A DNA stretch of 21,337 nt from CAYLYM01 sp964387645. GTDB lineage: Bacteria; Calditrichota; Calditrichia; RBG-13-44-9. Below, one piece after another: positions 6,706 to 14,653 of the stretch. Location of the stretch: the NCBI GenBank assembly GCA_964387645.1, contig CAYLYM010000066.1, positions 1 to 21,337 of the forward strand, given 5' to 3'. The notes below the pieces were generated by a model. It did no database searches. It was not told where the DNA came from and was given only the letters and a program-made list of their open reading frames with translations. Position 1 is the first letter of the stretch; each line of letters begins with the position of its first letter. A program made the translations under genes and the position numbers.

Positions 6706-8022
6706 ATGAGTGGCAATTTATTTGGAAAAGCTTTCAGGGTCATGACATTTGGCGAGAGTCACGGTCCCTATATTGGACTGGTTATTGATGGTGTTCAACC
6801 AGGCCTTCCGATAGATTTGTCTTACATCCAACAGGAATTAGATCGGCGGCGACCGGGGCAAAGTGCTGTGGTGACGCCTCGCAAGGAACAAGATCAGGCG
6901 GAAATCATCAGTGGCGTTTTTGAAGGCAAAACCACCGGAACGCCTATTTGTATTTTAATCCGCAACCAGGATCAAAGGTCGAAGGATTATAGGAAAATAC
7001 AACAGATTTTAAGGCCGGGGCATGCCAGCTTTACTTTTTTACAGAAGTATGGTATTTTTGATTATCGTGGTGGTGGGCGAGCCAGTGGTCGGGAAACGGC
7101 AGCGCGAGTTGCCGCCGGAGCGGTGGCTAAACAATTCCTAAAAGATCGGGGGATTGAGATTTTTGCTTATACCTGCCAGATTGGTGACATCTCCATCGAA
7201 TCGGTAGATCTATCTGAAATAGAAAAGAATCCCGTGAGAGCGCCTGATGCCAAAGTTGCTGAGAAAATGGTGGAAGCCATCCTGCAGGCCCGGGAAGAAG
7301 GCGATTCGTTGGGAGGTACCATAGAAATTCTGGTAAAAAACCCGCCAGCCGGATTGGGCGAGCCGGTGTTTCATAAATTAGAAGCAGATCTGGCGGCTGC
7401 ATTGATGTCCATTGGCGCTGTTAAAGCTTTCGAAATGGGTAGTGGTTTCGAAGCAGCCCGAATGAAAGGAAGCCAGCACAACGATCCGTATTACTATGAA
7501 AAAGAGTCCGGTCGATTTCGGACTCGCACCAATAATGCTGGAGGAGTGTTGGGTGGTATCTCCAATGGCGAAGATTTAATCATGCGAATTGCCGTGAAAC
7601 CGCCTTCTTCCATTAATAAAACACAGGAATCGGTAGATCTGGATGGAAATCCGGTAAAATTTGAAATTGGTGGTCGCCATGATCCCTGCATCTGCCCAAG
7701 AGTGGTGCCAGTGGCAGAAGCCATGGTCGCTCTGGTGCTGATTGATCATATCTTAATGCAGGAAAGGATTTCCCGTGAATCTGATCTAAAACAATTGCAG
7801 GAAAAAATCGACACCCTGGAAGTCCAGGTTATGCTAATGTTAGCTCAGCGGCGTCGACTGGTTCAAAAAATTGAGCAAATCAAAGAACAGAACCAGACAC
7901 CTGTGGAGGATGTAAACAGGGAAAAAGAAGTGAAACAAAATTGGCGGCAATTGGCAGAAAAATTAGGTTTTCCGGTTGCTCTGACCGATAAATTGGTCGA
8001 AATTGTGCAAACAGAATCCTGA
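6706..8022 (+). CDS. aroC: Chorismate synthase fused to a C-terminal AroQ-type chorismate mutase domain
   Basis: Residues 1 to about 352 are chorismate synthase, the FMN-dependent enzyme that makes chorismate from EPSP: GESHG (16-20), RRRPGQS (47-53), RGGGRASGRET (121-131), GRHDPC (323-328) and PRVVPVAEAM (331-340). Chorismate synthases usually end near 360-390. Here about 80 further residues (358-438) look like a helical AroQ chorismate mutase: EKIDTLE, LAQRRRLVQKI, IKEQ and DVNRE. Aligned with the E. coli P-protein mutase, R28, K39, D48, R51 and E52 correspond to R382, K393, D402, R405 and E406. The residue matching R11 is Q365, and the chain ends about four residues before the position of Q88. 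The fusion would hand chorismate straight to prephenate synthesis, but the altered pocket leaves activity open. GGAG lies 6 nt before ATG. TyrA follows 23 nt downstream. Confidence 0.9.
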   Translation: MSGNLFGKAFRVMTFGESHGPYIGLVIDGVQPGLPIDLSYIQQELDRRRPGQSAVVTPRKEQDQAEIISGVFEGKTTGTPICILIRNQDQRSKDYRKIQQILRPGHASFTFLQKYGIFDYRGGGRASGRETAARVAAGAVAKQFLKDRGIEIFAYTCQIGDISIESVDLSEIEKNPVRAPDAKVAEKMVEAILQAREEGDSLGGTIEILVKNPPAGLGEPVFHKLEADLAAALMSIGAVKAFEMGSGFEAARMKGSQHNDPYYYEKESGRFRTRTNNAGGVLGGISNGEDLIMRIAVKPPSSINKTQESVDLDGNPVKFEIGGRHDPCICPRVVPVAEAMVALVLIDHILMQERISRESDLKQLQEKIDTLEVQVMLMLAQRRRLVQKIEQIKEQNQTPVEDVNREKEVKQNWRQLAEKLGFPVALTDKLVEIVQTES

Positions 8023-8045
8023 AAAACGTAGCGAGAGAGCCTCGA

Positions 8046-8795
8046 ATGAAAAAAATGGGTTTAATTGGATTCGGCCGTTTTGGCCAGGTGCTTTATCGTC
8101 AGCTTCAGCAAGTGTTGGATATTCAAGTTTACGATCCTTTCAAATCGGAAGAAGAAGCTTTCCGGAATATTCAGTTTGCTTCATTAGAAGAGGTATGTCA
8201 GAATCCTTACATCATTTTAGCCATTCCTGTTTCAGCGATAAACGAAGTGACCAAAAAGATTGGAAAAATGGTGCAACGAGATGCGCTGGTAATGGATGTG
8301 TGTGCGGTAAAAATGTATCCGATTAAGATTATGGAGCAAAACCTTCCGAAAAAGGTACATATTCTGGGAAGCCATCCTTTGTTCGGTCCGGATTCTGTGC
8401 AAAATTCACTTAAAGGACACATTATGATCATAACGCCTCACCGCGTCTCATCCAACCGGTTAAGTGAGGTGAAAACATTCTGGCAAGAACAAGGACTGAA
8501 GTTAGTGGAAATGAGCCCTGAGGAACAAGACCGTTTGATGGCCTGGACTCTGGCTTTAACCCATTTTCTGGGGCGCGGATTAAATGGTCTTCCTCTGCCC
8601 GACACAGTAGTTTCTACAAAAGATTATCAAAATCTTCTTAAATTAATGCGCAAAATTAACCGGGATACCTGGGAGTTGTTCCACGACATGCATCGCTTTA
8701 ATCCCTTCACGCGAGAAATGCGAAAAATGTTGTTAAAATCCATGTCTGATCTTAAAACCGAATTGGATCAGTTGGAAGGTTACGATGGAAAATAA
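8046..8795 (+). CDS. tyrA: Prephenate (or arogenate) dehydrogenase, TyrA type
   Basis: Oxidative decarboxylation of prephenate or arogenate, the step that commits flow to tyrosine. The 249-residue protein has an N-terminal Rossmann fold with GLIGFGRFG (5-13), and an Asp at the end of the second strand (VYDP, D30), which usually favours NAD over NADP. The substrate region shows GSHPLFGPDS (108-117), with the conserved His110, LTHFLGRGL (171-179) and the C-terminal helical dimerisation domain ending in DTWELFHDMHRFNP. It is shorter than bifunctional or ACT-bearing TyrA proteins: no mutase and no ACT domain is present, consistent with the mutase being attached to AroC. It starts 23 nt after aroC. 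A second ATG at 8055 is also possible. Substrate choice (prephenate or arogenate) cannot be read from the sequence. Confidence 0.88.
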   Translation: MKKMGLIGFGRFGQVLYRQLQQVLDIQVYDPFKSEEEAFRNIQFASLEEVCQNPYIILAIPVSAINEVTKKIGKMVQRDALVMDVCAVKMYPIKIMEQNLPKKVHILGSHPLFGPDSVQNSLKGHIMIITPHRVSSNRLSEVKTFWQEQGLKLVEMSPEEQDRLMAWTLALTHFLGRGLNGLPLPDTVVSTKDYQNLLKLMRKINRDTWELFHDMHRFNPFTREMRKMLLKSMSDLKTELDQLEGYDGK

Positions 8796-9187
8796 AAAGA
8801 TTAATTGTAAAATAAGTGGATGGTCAGTTCACTTTCAATAAAAACGTACATATTTTTTGTCTTGAATCCAGATTTTATGATAACTGTTCAGGCCTAATAA
8901 TCCCAGGTTAAATTTGATTAATAAAGAAGATTAATTTTACCAGTGAATTTACTTCTCGTATAGAATTTATCTGACAGATCAGCAATTAGTTTTATGATGT
9001 TAAACTAGTGCTATTGAAAAAACAGAGGCATTAAGAAATGTTTTTTGATAAATAAAAAATTACACATTATTATTTGGACTCAGTTCCAACAAATCACTGA
9101 TATGAATTACATTATCTGATTTTCACATTTTATTTAATGTGTTAATCTTGGTAAGAAATTTATTTTGATGATTTTGAGGAGATACTG
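8796..9187 (+). other. Intergenic region between aro operon and dipeptidase gene
   Basis: 392 nt of AT-rich DNA with no gene. I see no clear terminator behind tyrA: the best dyad (AAGTG...CACTT near 8814) lacks a T run. The promoter for the next gene is listed separately. Confidence 0.4.
9045..9073 (+). promoter_or_regulatory. Sigma70-like promoter for dipeptidase gene
   Basis: TTGATA (9045-9050), a 17-nt spacer and TATTAT (9068-9073): both boxes match the consensus at 5 of 6 positions, with ideal spacing. Transcription would begin near 9080, leaving a leader of about 105 nt before ATG 9188. Confidence 0.45.
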
Positions 9188-10462
9188 ATGAAACGGTTTC
9201 TAACAATTATTCTAATTTTATTAAGTTTACTATTTTCAATAGTAATCTTTTCTTGCGATTCAAAAGTATCTGGAACCGATAAGCAGTTGATGGAAAGAGC
9301 CAGCACGTTGGCACAAAAATTCATCCTGATTGATACTCATATTGATGTACCTTATCGTTTAAAAAACCACTGGGAAGATATATCGCAGCTAACAGAAAAT
9401 GGACACTTTGATTACGTCCGTGCCCGGAAAGGGGGATTAGACGTAGTTTTCATGTCGATATTTATTCCTGCTTCTTATCAGCAAACAGGAGGAGCAAAAG
9501 AACTGGCCGATAGCCTGATCCAGATGGTCGATGGCTTTGTAGAAAAATGGCCCGACAAGTTTGTCCGGGTAAATTCACCAGCAGAAATTCGTCAAAAATT
9601 TGATGGACATAAAATATTGCTAACTATGGGTATGGAAAACGGTGCGGGCATTGAAGATGACTTGAAAAATCTGGAGTATTTTTATAAACGGGGTATTCGT
9701 TATATCACTCTGGCACATGGAAAATGGAATCGCATCTGCGATTCTTCCTATGATCCGGAAAGGAAATGGCATGGGTTAAGTCCGTTTGGCAAAGAGGTTG
9801 TAAAGAAAATGAATCGATTGGGAATCATGATTGATGTTTCCCATATCACCGATGAGGCTTTTTACCAGGTTTTGGAAATTTCCAGAGCTCCGATCATTGC
9901 TTCCCATTCTGCCTGCCGCCATTTTACTCCGGGGTTTGAACGGAATATGAGCGATGAGATGATCAAAGCCCTGGCTGAAAAAGGAGGAGTAATCCAAATC
10001 AGTTTTGGTTCTTATTTCCTGAGAGAAGATTATCAGAAAAAGACTGAACAAATAAGTAACCATATCGAAACCTATTTGAAGGAACATCACCTTTCACGCA
10101 CCAATTCAGCCGCAATTGAATATATTAAAGCATACCGCCAGGCCAATAAACCCAATCCTGGAACCATCGATGATTTAATAGATCATATCGACCATGCTGT
10201 AAAAATTGCTGGAATTGACCATGTGGGCCTGGGCTCTGATTTTGATGGAGTGAGTTCTCTGCCAAAAGGTCTCGAAGATGTCTCCACGTATCCCAATATC
10301 ATTTACCACTTGCTGAAAAGAGGATATAGCGAAGATGATATTCGAAAAATTTGCGGAGAGAATTTATTGCGGGTGTGGGAACAGGTGGAAAAGGTGGCTA
10401 AACAATTGTCATTCGAATCAACCGGTTTTAAAAGTGGTAATTCTGGTGGAAAACATTTTTAG
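9188..10462 (+). CDS. Membrane dipeptidase (peptidase family M19), lipoprotein
   Basis: Zinc dipeptidase of the renal dipeptidase family, probably anchored to the membrane outside the cytoplasm. It has 424 residues. The N-terminus is a hydrophobic signal ending in IVIFSC, a lipobox with C23 as the lipidated residue. Family motifs and likely zinc ligands follow: LIDTHIDVPYR (H51 and D53), GMENGAGI (E150), RYITLAHGKWN, IDVSHITDEAF (H219), IIASHSACR (H240) and VGLGSDFDGV (D351). The C-terminus ENLLRVWEQVEK is also typical. GAGGAG lies 6 nt before ATG 9188. The exported repeat protein follows after 55 nt and may share the transcript. Members of this family hydrolyse dipeptides, including D-amino acid forms; the substrate here is not known. 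Confidence 0.93.
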   Translation: MKRFLTIILILLSLLFSIVIFSCDSKVSGTDKQLMERASTLAQKFILIDTHIDVPYRLKNHWEDISQLTENGHFDYVRARKGGLDVVFMSIFIPASYQQTGGAKELADSLIQMVDGFVEKWPDKFVRVNSPAEIRQKFDGHKILLTMGMENGAGIEDDLKNLEYFYKRGIRYITLAHGKWNRICDSSYDPERKWHGLSPFGKEVVKKMNRLGIMIDVSHITDEAFYQVLEISRAPIIASHSACRHFTPGFERNMSDEMIKALAEKGGVIQISFGSYFLREDYQKKTEQISNHIETYLKEHHLSRTNSAAIEYIKAYRQANKPNPGTIDDLIDHIDHAVKIAGIDHVGLGSDFDGVSSLPKGLEDVSTYPNIIYHLLKRGYSEDDIRKICGENLLRVWEQVEKVAKQLSFESTGFKSGNSGGKHF

Positions 10463-10517
10463 AGTTAAGGTATTAATCATTTTTTCATATATTAAACAAT
10501 TCAAAAAAGTCCTTGTT

Positions 10518-11615
10518 ATGATGCCTGGTTTTAAAGTACTAACTGGCCTTGGATTGGCTATTATTTTCCTGCTACAACCAGGATATATTCTCGCAGGTGA
10601 ATCCGGATCATCAAGTTTGAATATTGGTATCGGTAATTATGGTATCAGCCTGGGAAATTCACAGCGTTTTAATGGAATTCGGATGAATTTTAGTGACCAT
10701 TCAGTGGAAGAAGTTAATGGGATCAATATCACTATATGGCGGGCACGGAATAATTCACAGGCAACAATTCGGGGTATTTCGGTGGGTGTAATTGCTCCTC
10801 AAGCTGGAAGACTCTCTGGATTCATGCTGGGGGGAATAGCAGTAGGCGCAGATAAATGCATTGCTGGAATTTCGGTTGCAGGAATTGCGATCGGATCTGG
10901 TGATGATCTAAGGGGAATACAAGTAGCGGGATTGGCTGTGGGTTCTAAAAATTCCCTGTGGGGAATAACGTTTGGTGGCATTGGAATTGGGACAGGCGGT
11001 AATCTTACTGGAATTGGATTAGCTGGACTGGGCGCCGGAGCACATGGCAATATTTATGGATTAACGGCAGCTTTAATAGGAGTAGGAAGTGGGAAAAGTA
11101 TATCGGGCATTACAATGGCCGGAGTGGGTGCCGGGGCCTCGGAAAATATAAAAGGATTAACGATTGCTGGTATCGGAGCAGGGGCAGGTAGGAATATTGT
11201 TGGTATTACTGCCGGTGGTATCGGCGCTGGAGCAGGAAGAAATATTACCGGAATTACCATTGGTGGTGTTGGAGTGGGTTGTGGGGGTGAACTGAGAGGG
11301 CTTACTATTGCGGGCGTAGGAGTTGGTGCCCCTGTTATCGAAGGCGTAACCATTGCCGGCGCGATTGTTAACGGAAAGAATATCCAGGGGCTCACTGTTA
11401 CTCTGGGTATGATGAAGGTAAGTGATAAAGGCACATTCGGTGGTTTATCTTTTGCTGGTTGTAATTGGATTAAAGGAAAACAGTCTGGTCTTACCGTTGG
11501 ACTATTTAATTATTCTTGGCTTCTCGATGGTGTCCAGATTGGACTCATCAATTATGCAAGGAACAATCCAAAATTTATGAGATGGTTGCCTTTCATAAAT
11601 TGGCATTTTGATTAA
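10518..11615 (+). CDS. Exported glycine-rich repeat protein with 16-residue repeats
   Basis: Function unknown. I start it at ATG 10518 (ATG 10521 is equally possible) because the longer open frame from 10335 would overlap the dipeptidase by 128 nt and hide the signal peptide. From ATG 10518 it has 365 residues, with a signal peptide whose hydrophobic core is LTGLGLAIIFLL and probable cleavage after ILA at about residue 26. Residues 86-290 are thirteen tandem repeats of the form G(I/L)T-x-AG(I/V)G-x-GAG-x-N(I/L)-x. Ten of them are exactly 16 residues long (101-260). The C-terminal part (GLTVGLFNYSW, DGVQIGLINYARNNP, LPFINWHF) resembles the ends of bacterial surface-repeat proteins with GLQIGLVN-type units. 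A beta-solenoid or beta-barrel-like surface protein is likely but inferred. It may be co-transcribed with the dipeptidase. Confidence 0.75.
   Translation: MMPGFKVLTGLGLAIIFLLQPGYILAGESGSSSLNIGIGNYGISLGNSQRFNGIRMNFSDHSVEEVNGINITIWRARNNSQATIRGISVGVIAPQAGRLSGFMLGGIAVGADKCIAGISVAGIAIGSGDDLRGIQVAGLAVGSKNSLWGITFGGIGIGTGGNLTGIGLAGLGAGAHGNIYGLTAALIGVGSGKSISGITMAGVGAGASENIKGLTIAGIGAGAGRNIVGITAGGIGAGAGRNITGITIGGVGVGCGGELRGLTIAGVGVGAPVIEGVTIAGAIVNGKNIQGLTVTLGMMKVSDKGTFGGLSFAGCNWIKGKQSGLTVGLFNYSWLLDGVQIGLINYARNNPKFMRWLPFINWHFD
10773..11387 (+). repeat. Thirteen tandem 45-48-bp coding repeats
   Basis: The repeats encode residues 86-290 of the exported protein. Units 2 to 11 (10818-11297) are exactly 48 bp each; the first and last two are 45 bp. 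The protein pattern is kept more strictly than the DNA, so selection is on the protein fold rather than recent slippage. The most alike neighbours are the units encoding GLTIAGIGAGAGRNIV and GITAGGIGAGAGRNIT (residues 213-244). Confidence 0.85.
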
Positions 11616-11884
11616 AAGAGATTGAGACAATTCCAGGATTATTCTGCCCCTCAATTCCTTTGGATTGATCGACTCCTGATCCACTTCCAAATTATTATTT
11701 TTCCTTCTTCTTAAAAAGTGCCTCTATTAATCTGATTTACATGCTTCGCCAATTTAAATGCAACTATATATCCATTGCTGAGTTAGAGATTGTGATGAAT
11801 TCTAATGATTTTTTTATGTGAATTTGAAGATGGAACAAATCTTGAAACAATATTCAATGGCAAATTTACTGGAGATAAATAAGA

Positions 11885-11991
11885 ATGACTTCAAATCTAT
11901 TCAAAAAAATAGGTATCGATGGGTGATCGTTTTAGCCATTATTGTTCTGGGATTGAGTTGTTCAGACTCCAACCCAGAAAGCCATTTATAA
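11885..11991 (+). pseudogene. Remnant of a lipoprotein gene start
   Basis: A GGAG site (11871-11874) precedes ATG 11885, which reads MTSNLFKKIGIDG and then hits TGA at 11924. One base out of frame the sequence continues WVIVLAIIVLGLSCSDSNPE, a hydrophobic stretch with lipobox LGLSC, until TAA at 11989-11991. Joined by a single-base frameshift, these give a normal lipoprotein signal peptide followed by almost nothing. The second frame is also open from ATG 11830 (53 codons), so a tiny intact protein cannot be excluded. Confidence 0.4.
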
Positions 11992-11992
11992 C

Positions 11993-12285
11993 TTACTGGT
12001 GAGGGTTAATCTGGTTGGGTTCGATGTTGTTGTTTGAAAACAATTTGGTAATGTATTTCAGGGAGAACGACGGCTCACGGAGCGTTCTTTTCTCGCAAAT
12101 GTATTTTACCAGGGTGTATGAGCCGAATTTCCCGGTATACACAATACGATCGCAATTATCGACTTTATCCCTGAAGTAATTATCTAATGAATATCACCAC
12201 ATCTGTTACACTTTTTAGTAGCACTAGCAGTATCATAACTTTGGTGACAACTTACCCATGGGGAAGTTTCCGACCATTCACAGGA
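11993..12285 (-). pseudogene. Decayed coding fragments of unknown origin
   Basis: Reading on from the GH172 stop codon in the same frame, the minus strand encodes about 34 codons ending in ASATKKCNRCGDIH and a stop at about 12187. This CxxCG knuckle is reminiscent of the zinc ribbon of TnpB-type transposase proteins, but too short to assign. An overlapping second frame stays open for 66 codons (12193 down to the stop at 11993-11995) and reads like protein, with segments RIVYTGKFGSYTLVKYICEK and FSLKYITKLFSNNNIEPNQ, yet has no proper start. I take both as remnants of a degraded gene or mobile element. Confidence 0.3.
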
Positions 12286-13452
12286 TCAGCGAACTTCCAG
12301 ATAATCTTTATCAGGTAGTTTGGGGAATTTCGCATGTGGTTCAGTCTGGTACCAGAATGCTACTGAGGCAATATCGTCCTGCAAGGGCATATAACGTCCG
12401 CCTGAGCGCCATCCTAATGCCTGAATAGTTACCTTCAGGTCTTTTTCAAACCGGATGGGATCCATGATATGCCAGCGATACATACCGAAGCGTGTTTGTG
12501 AACGCATGTATCCATCTGGTTTAATGACATAGAATCCCGCATAGGGTGTGGTATATTCCCGATATTCGCTTTTACCCTGTTCATTTTTAACGGCAAAGGC
12601 GTATGATCCGCAGAAATAATCCTCGGTACCAGTACCGCAGATAGTAGGGAAGGCTTTATCGCCATCCATGTAAAATTTAATTTCCCCTTCGCCCCACCAG
12701 CCGTTATTATTAACTCCCCAAGCCAGGTAAGTGCCAACATAATGTCCTTTACCTTTAATACCATCTACAATAGTGTATACTTCTTTGTAAGGCACGGGAT
12801 TTACCCGGCGGAACTGTGCATGGAAATAAGCAGCATCTTCAGGTACTTCAGTTAAAGTATAATTAATCTGGTAATAAAGGCGCATGGATTTTTCATCCAG
12901 GTTTTCCATGGTAATTTTACATTTTTTTCTGAAAGGCATCACCCAGTAACAATTGAAAGCACTGCCGGGATTCACACATACTGCCAGTGATGAAATTTGT
13001 TTAAATTCTCCCCATCCGGCACAGAAAAAATCACCAACTGGTACCTCAACCGATGGTTCTTTTTCATCATCCCAGTAAATTCGTAGAATGGAAAACCGCC
13101 AGTGTCCAGTAGGCGTCATCCAGATTTGCTGAATAGCTCCAGGTCCCTCAATTTCAGCCAGAATAAAAGTTGTTTTAGGCTTGATGTTCACAAATGGATT
13201 TACCTTCCAACCAACACCCAATTCCCGGGCAGCTTTAGCAGCACTACCTTCTTCCAGAGTGGCCATTCCACCTTTACCTTTTTCGCCAGTAAAATTTTCC
13301 GGACTGATCGAACGCGTTTGTGCATTGGATAACCTGGGAAGATTTCCGAGATTCAAATAAAGTCCTTTAAAAGGTAACTCTTGTGCCAGCCCCACAGATA
13401 AAAACAAAAATAGTATTGTGTAAATGATTATAAATAATTTGTTGGGAATCAT
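12286..13452 (-). CDS. Exported DUF2961 / glycoside hydrolase family 172 protein
   Basis: 388 residues with a signal peptide (hydrophobic core FIIIYTILFLFLSVG, likely cleavage after GLA at residue 23). The body matches the DUF2961 family, now classed as GH172. Characterised members act on alpha-D-fructofuranosyl or D-arabinofuranosyl linkages. Visible family features are GPGAIQQIWMTPTG (103-116), ILRIYWDDEKEPSVEVPVGDFF (123 onwards, core WDDE), GWWGEGEIKFYMDGD (251-265) and GTGTEDYFCGSYAF (273-286). Acidic residues E255 or E257 and E277 are the best candidates for the catalytic pair. The substrate here is unknown. It is secreted, so it probably works on polysaccharide outside the cytoplasmic membrane. 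It lies 95 nt downstream of the phosphoesterase gene on the same strand and may share its transcript. Confidence 0.88.
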   Translation of the reverse strand: MIPNKLFIIIYTILFLFLSVGLAQELPFKGLYLNLGNLPRLSNAQTRSISPENFTGEKGKGGMATLEEGSAAKAARELGVGWKVNPFVNIKPKTTFILAEIEGPGAIQQIWMTPTGHWRFSILRIYWDDEKEPSVEVPVGDFFCAGWGEFKQISSLAVCVNPGSAFNCYWVMPFRKKCKITMENLDEKSMRLYYQINYTLTEVPEDAAYFHAQFRRVNPVPYKEVYTIVDGIKGKGHYVGTYLAWGVNNNGWWGEGEIKFYMDGDKAFPTICGTGTEDYFCGSYAFAVKNEQGKSEYREYTTPYAGFYVIKPDGYMRSQTRFGMYRWHIMDPIRFEKDLKVTIQALGWRSGGRYMPLQDDIASVAFWYQTEPHAKFPKLPDKDYLEVR

Positions 13453-13547
13453 TGGTTAGTCCCCTCTGTCTTCATGATTGTTTCCTGAAAAAACAAAAGC
13501 GCAGGTTAAGTTCAACATTCTACTATCCGTGTAATTATGATATGGTT

Positions 13548-14456
13548 TTATCTCCAACTTAAAGACTTGCGCTTCATTTCAGCAGTGACACTTCCGGCTA
13601 TTGCATGAAATTGGAAGTTGCCGCCACTGGCAGATAATTCTGCTTGCATCCAACCAACCGGTTCTTCCGGATTAAAACTATAACCCATCCCTGGAATGTT
13701 GATTAAGTGAATACCTTTGTATTCGTCAAAATGTAACTCATGAGAGTGACCATAAAAAATAGCCTTGACATGCCGAAAGGGCTCTATAATTCGAAAAAGT
13801 CTATCGACATCGAGCAAATCGCCATCCCCATCCTCCAACGTGTGATGAACGCCTAAAAATGTTGTCGTTGGTGGAGCCGAACTAAGAAAATCTTTCAACC
13901 AGGTCCGTTGTTTTTTTCCTAACAAGCCAGGCACTTTATTAGTGAACAATAAAGAATCCAGCAAAATGATGCGGATGGGTGGAGATTCCACTACCAAGAC
14001 AAATTTTCCTGATACCGGTTGTCTTTCTTTAAGATTTGTGTTAAAGATAGTAGTGAAATTTCTGCGATTATCATGATTTCCCAGAGCCAGGAAAACCGGA
14101 ATTCTTTCCATTAAAGGAGAAAGTATTTTTTTTAATTTAAGATAATCGCCTGTTTTTCCTTCTAATCGCGCCAGATCACCCAAAATGGCAACACAATCCG
14201 GTTTAACTTTCAGAATTTGTTCAACAGCCCTTTTTAGATTCTGATGAGGATTATAATATTGCAATCGCTTTGGCGGGGTGGTGCTGTCATCAATTTCGGG
14301 AATGTGAGTATCGGCCATGAAAGCCCAATGGGTTGTTTTCGTGGCCTGGCTTCTGTTAGCAAAAAATAAATGCGGAACGCTCAATGATCCTGTTAAAACA
14401 GAGAACTGAATAAAAAATTTTCTGCGGCTGATAGGTGGTGTTAAGGCTACAGGCAT
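13548..14456 (-). CDS. Tat-exported calcineurin-like metallophosphoesterase
   Basis: 302-residue phosphoesterase of the calcineurin-like superfamily, close in motif pattern to CpdA/Icc-type class III phosphodiesterases. The N-terminus carries a twin-arginine signal, SRRKFF (10-15), followed by a hydrophobic stretch, so it is likely exported folded, with its metals. The dinuclear metal site is complete: D49 and H51 (MADTHIP), D94 (LGDLA), N127 and H128 (GNHDNR), H204 (GVHH), H237 and H239 (YGHSHELHF). GGAGGG lies 7 nt before ATG. The natural substrate cannot be told. Export makes intracellular cAMP unlikely, and a periplasmic phosphodiester or phosphomonoester is more plausible. The GH172 gene follows downstream. 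Confidence 0.9.
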   Translation of the reverse strand: MPVALTPPISRRKFFIQFSVLTGSLSVPHLFFANRSQATKTTHWAFMADTHIPEIDDSTTPPKRLQYYNPHQNLKRAVEQILKVKPDCVAILGDLARLEGKTGDYLKLKKILSPLMERIPVFLALGNHDNRRNFTTIFNTNLKERQPVSGKFVLVVESPPIRIILLDSLLFTNKVPGLLGKKQRTWLKDFLSSAPPTTTFLGVHHTLEDGDGDLLDVDRLFRIIEPFRHVKAIFYGHSHELHFDEYKGIHLINIPGMGYSFNPEEPVGWMQAELSASGGNFQFHAIAGSVTAEMKRKSLSWR

Positions 14457-14581
14457 TTTTATCCCTCCAAATGTTTAAATTAAGCAGGACTTCTTCAAAT
14501 AGCATTATCTTTGCTATCACTGTAAAGAATTTAGATAAAAATTTTTAAAAAACAAAAAATTCATTAATGAGAATGAAAATG

Positions 14582-14620
14582 AAAAGACCCCATCCAGTCT
14601 ATTTTATTGAGGATGGGGTC
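14582..14620 (-). terminator. Intrinsic terminator after the efflux operon
   Basis: Perfect 10-bp stem GACCCCATCC (14586-14595) with GGATGGGGTC (14611-14620), loop of 15 nt. On the minus strand it is followed by TTTTCATTTTC. It sits 33 nt beyond the stop codon of the RND permease gene, closing that operon. Confidence 0.7.
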
Positions 14621-14653
14621 ATAAAATTCTTCAGATGACAAAATGGTTGAAAT

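Larger units (their letters stand above)
11616..12285. other. Convergent intergenic region with gene remnants
   Basis: 670 nt between two converging genes. No intact gene is supported. It contains a broken lipoprotein start and minus-strand coding-like fragments, listed separately, and a dyad GGAAGTT/AACTTCC at 12262-12298 around the stop codon of the GH172 gene. The dyad has no T run, so it is not called a terminator. Confidence 0.5.

Noticed and set aside
8810..8840. Possible terminator behind tyrA
   Set aside because: Only a 5-bp dyad (AAGTG/CACTT) without a T run; too weak to call.
10335..10517. Longer start for the repeat protein, overlapping the dipeptidase
   Set aside because: The extra 61 codons overlap the dipeptidase by 128 nt, look like shadow sequence, and would bury the signal peptide that begins at ATG 10518.
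10799..11434. Proline-rich open frames on the minus strand opposite the repeat protein
   Set aside because: They are antisense shadows of the glycine-rich repeats (GGN read backwards as NCC proline codons), with no start signals.
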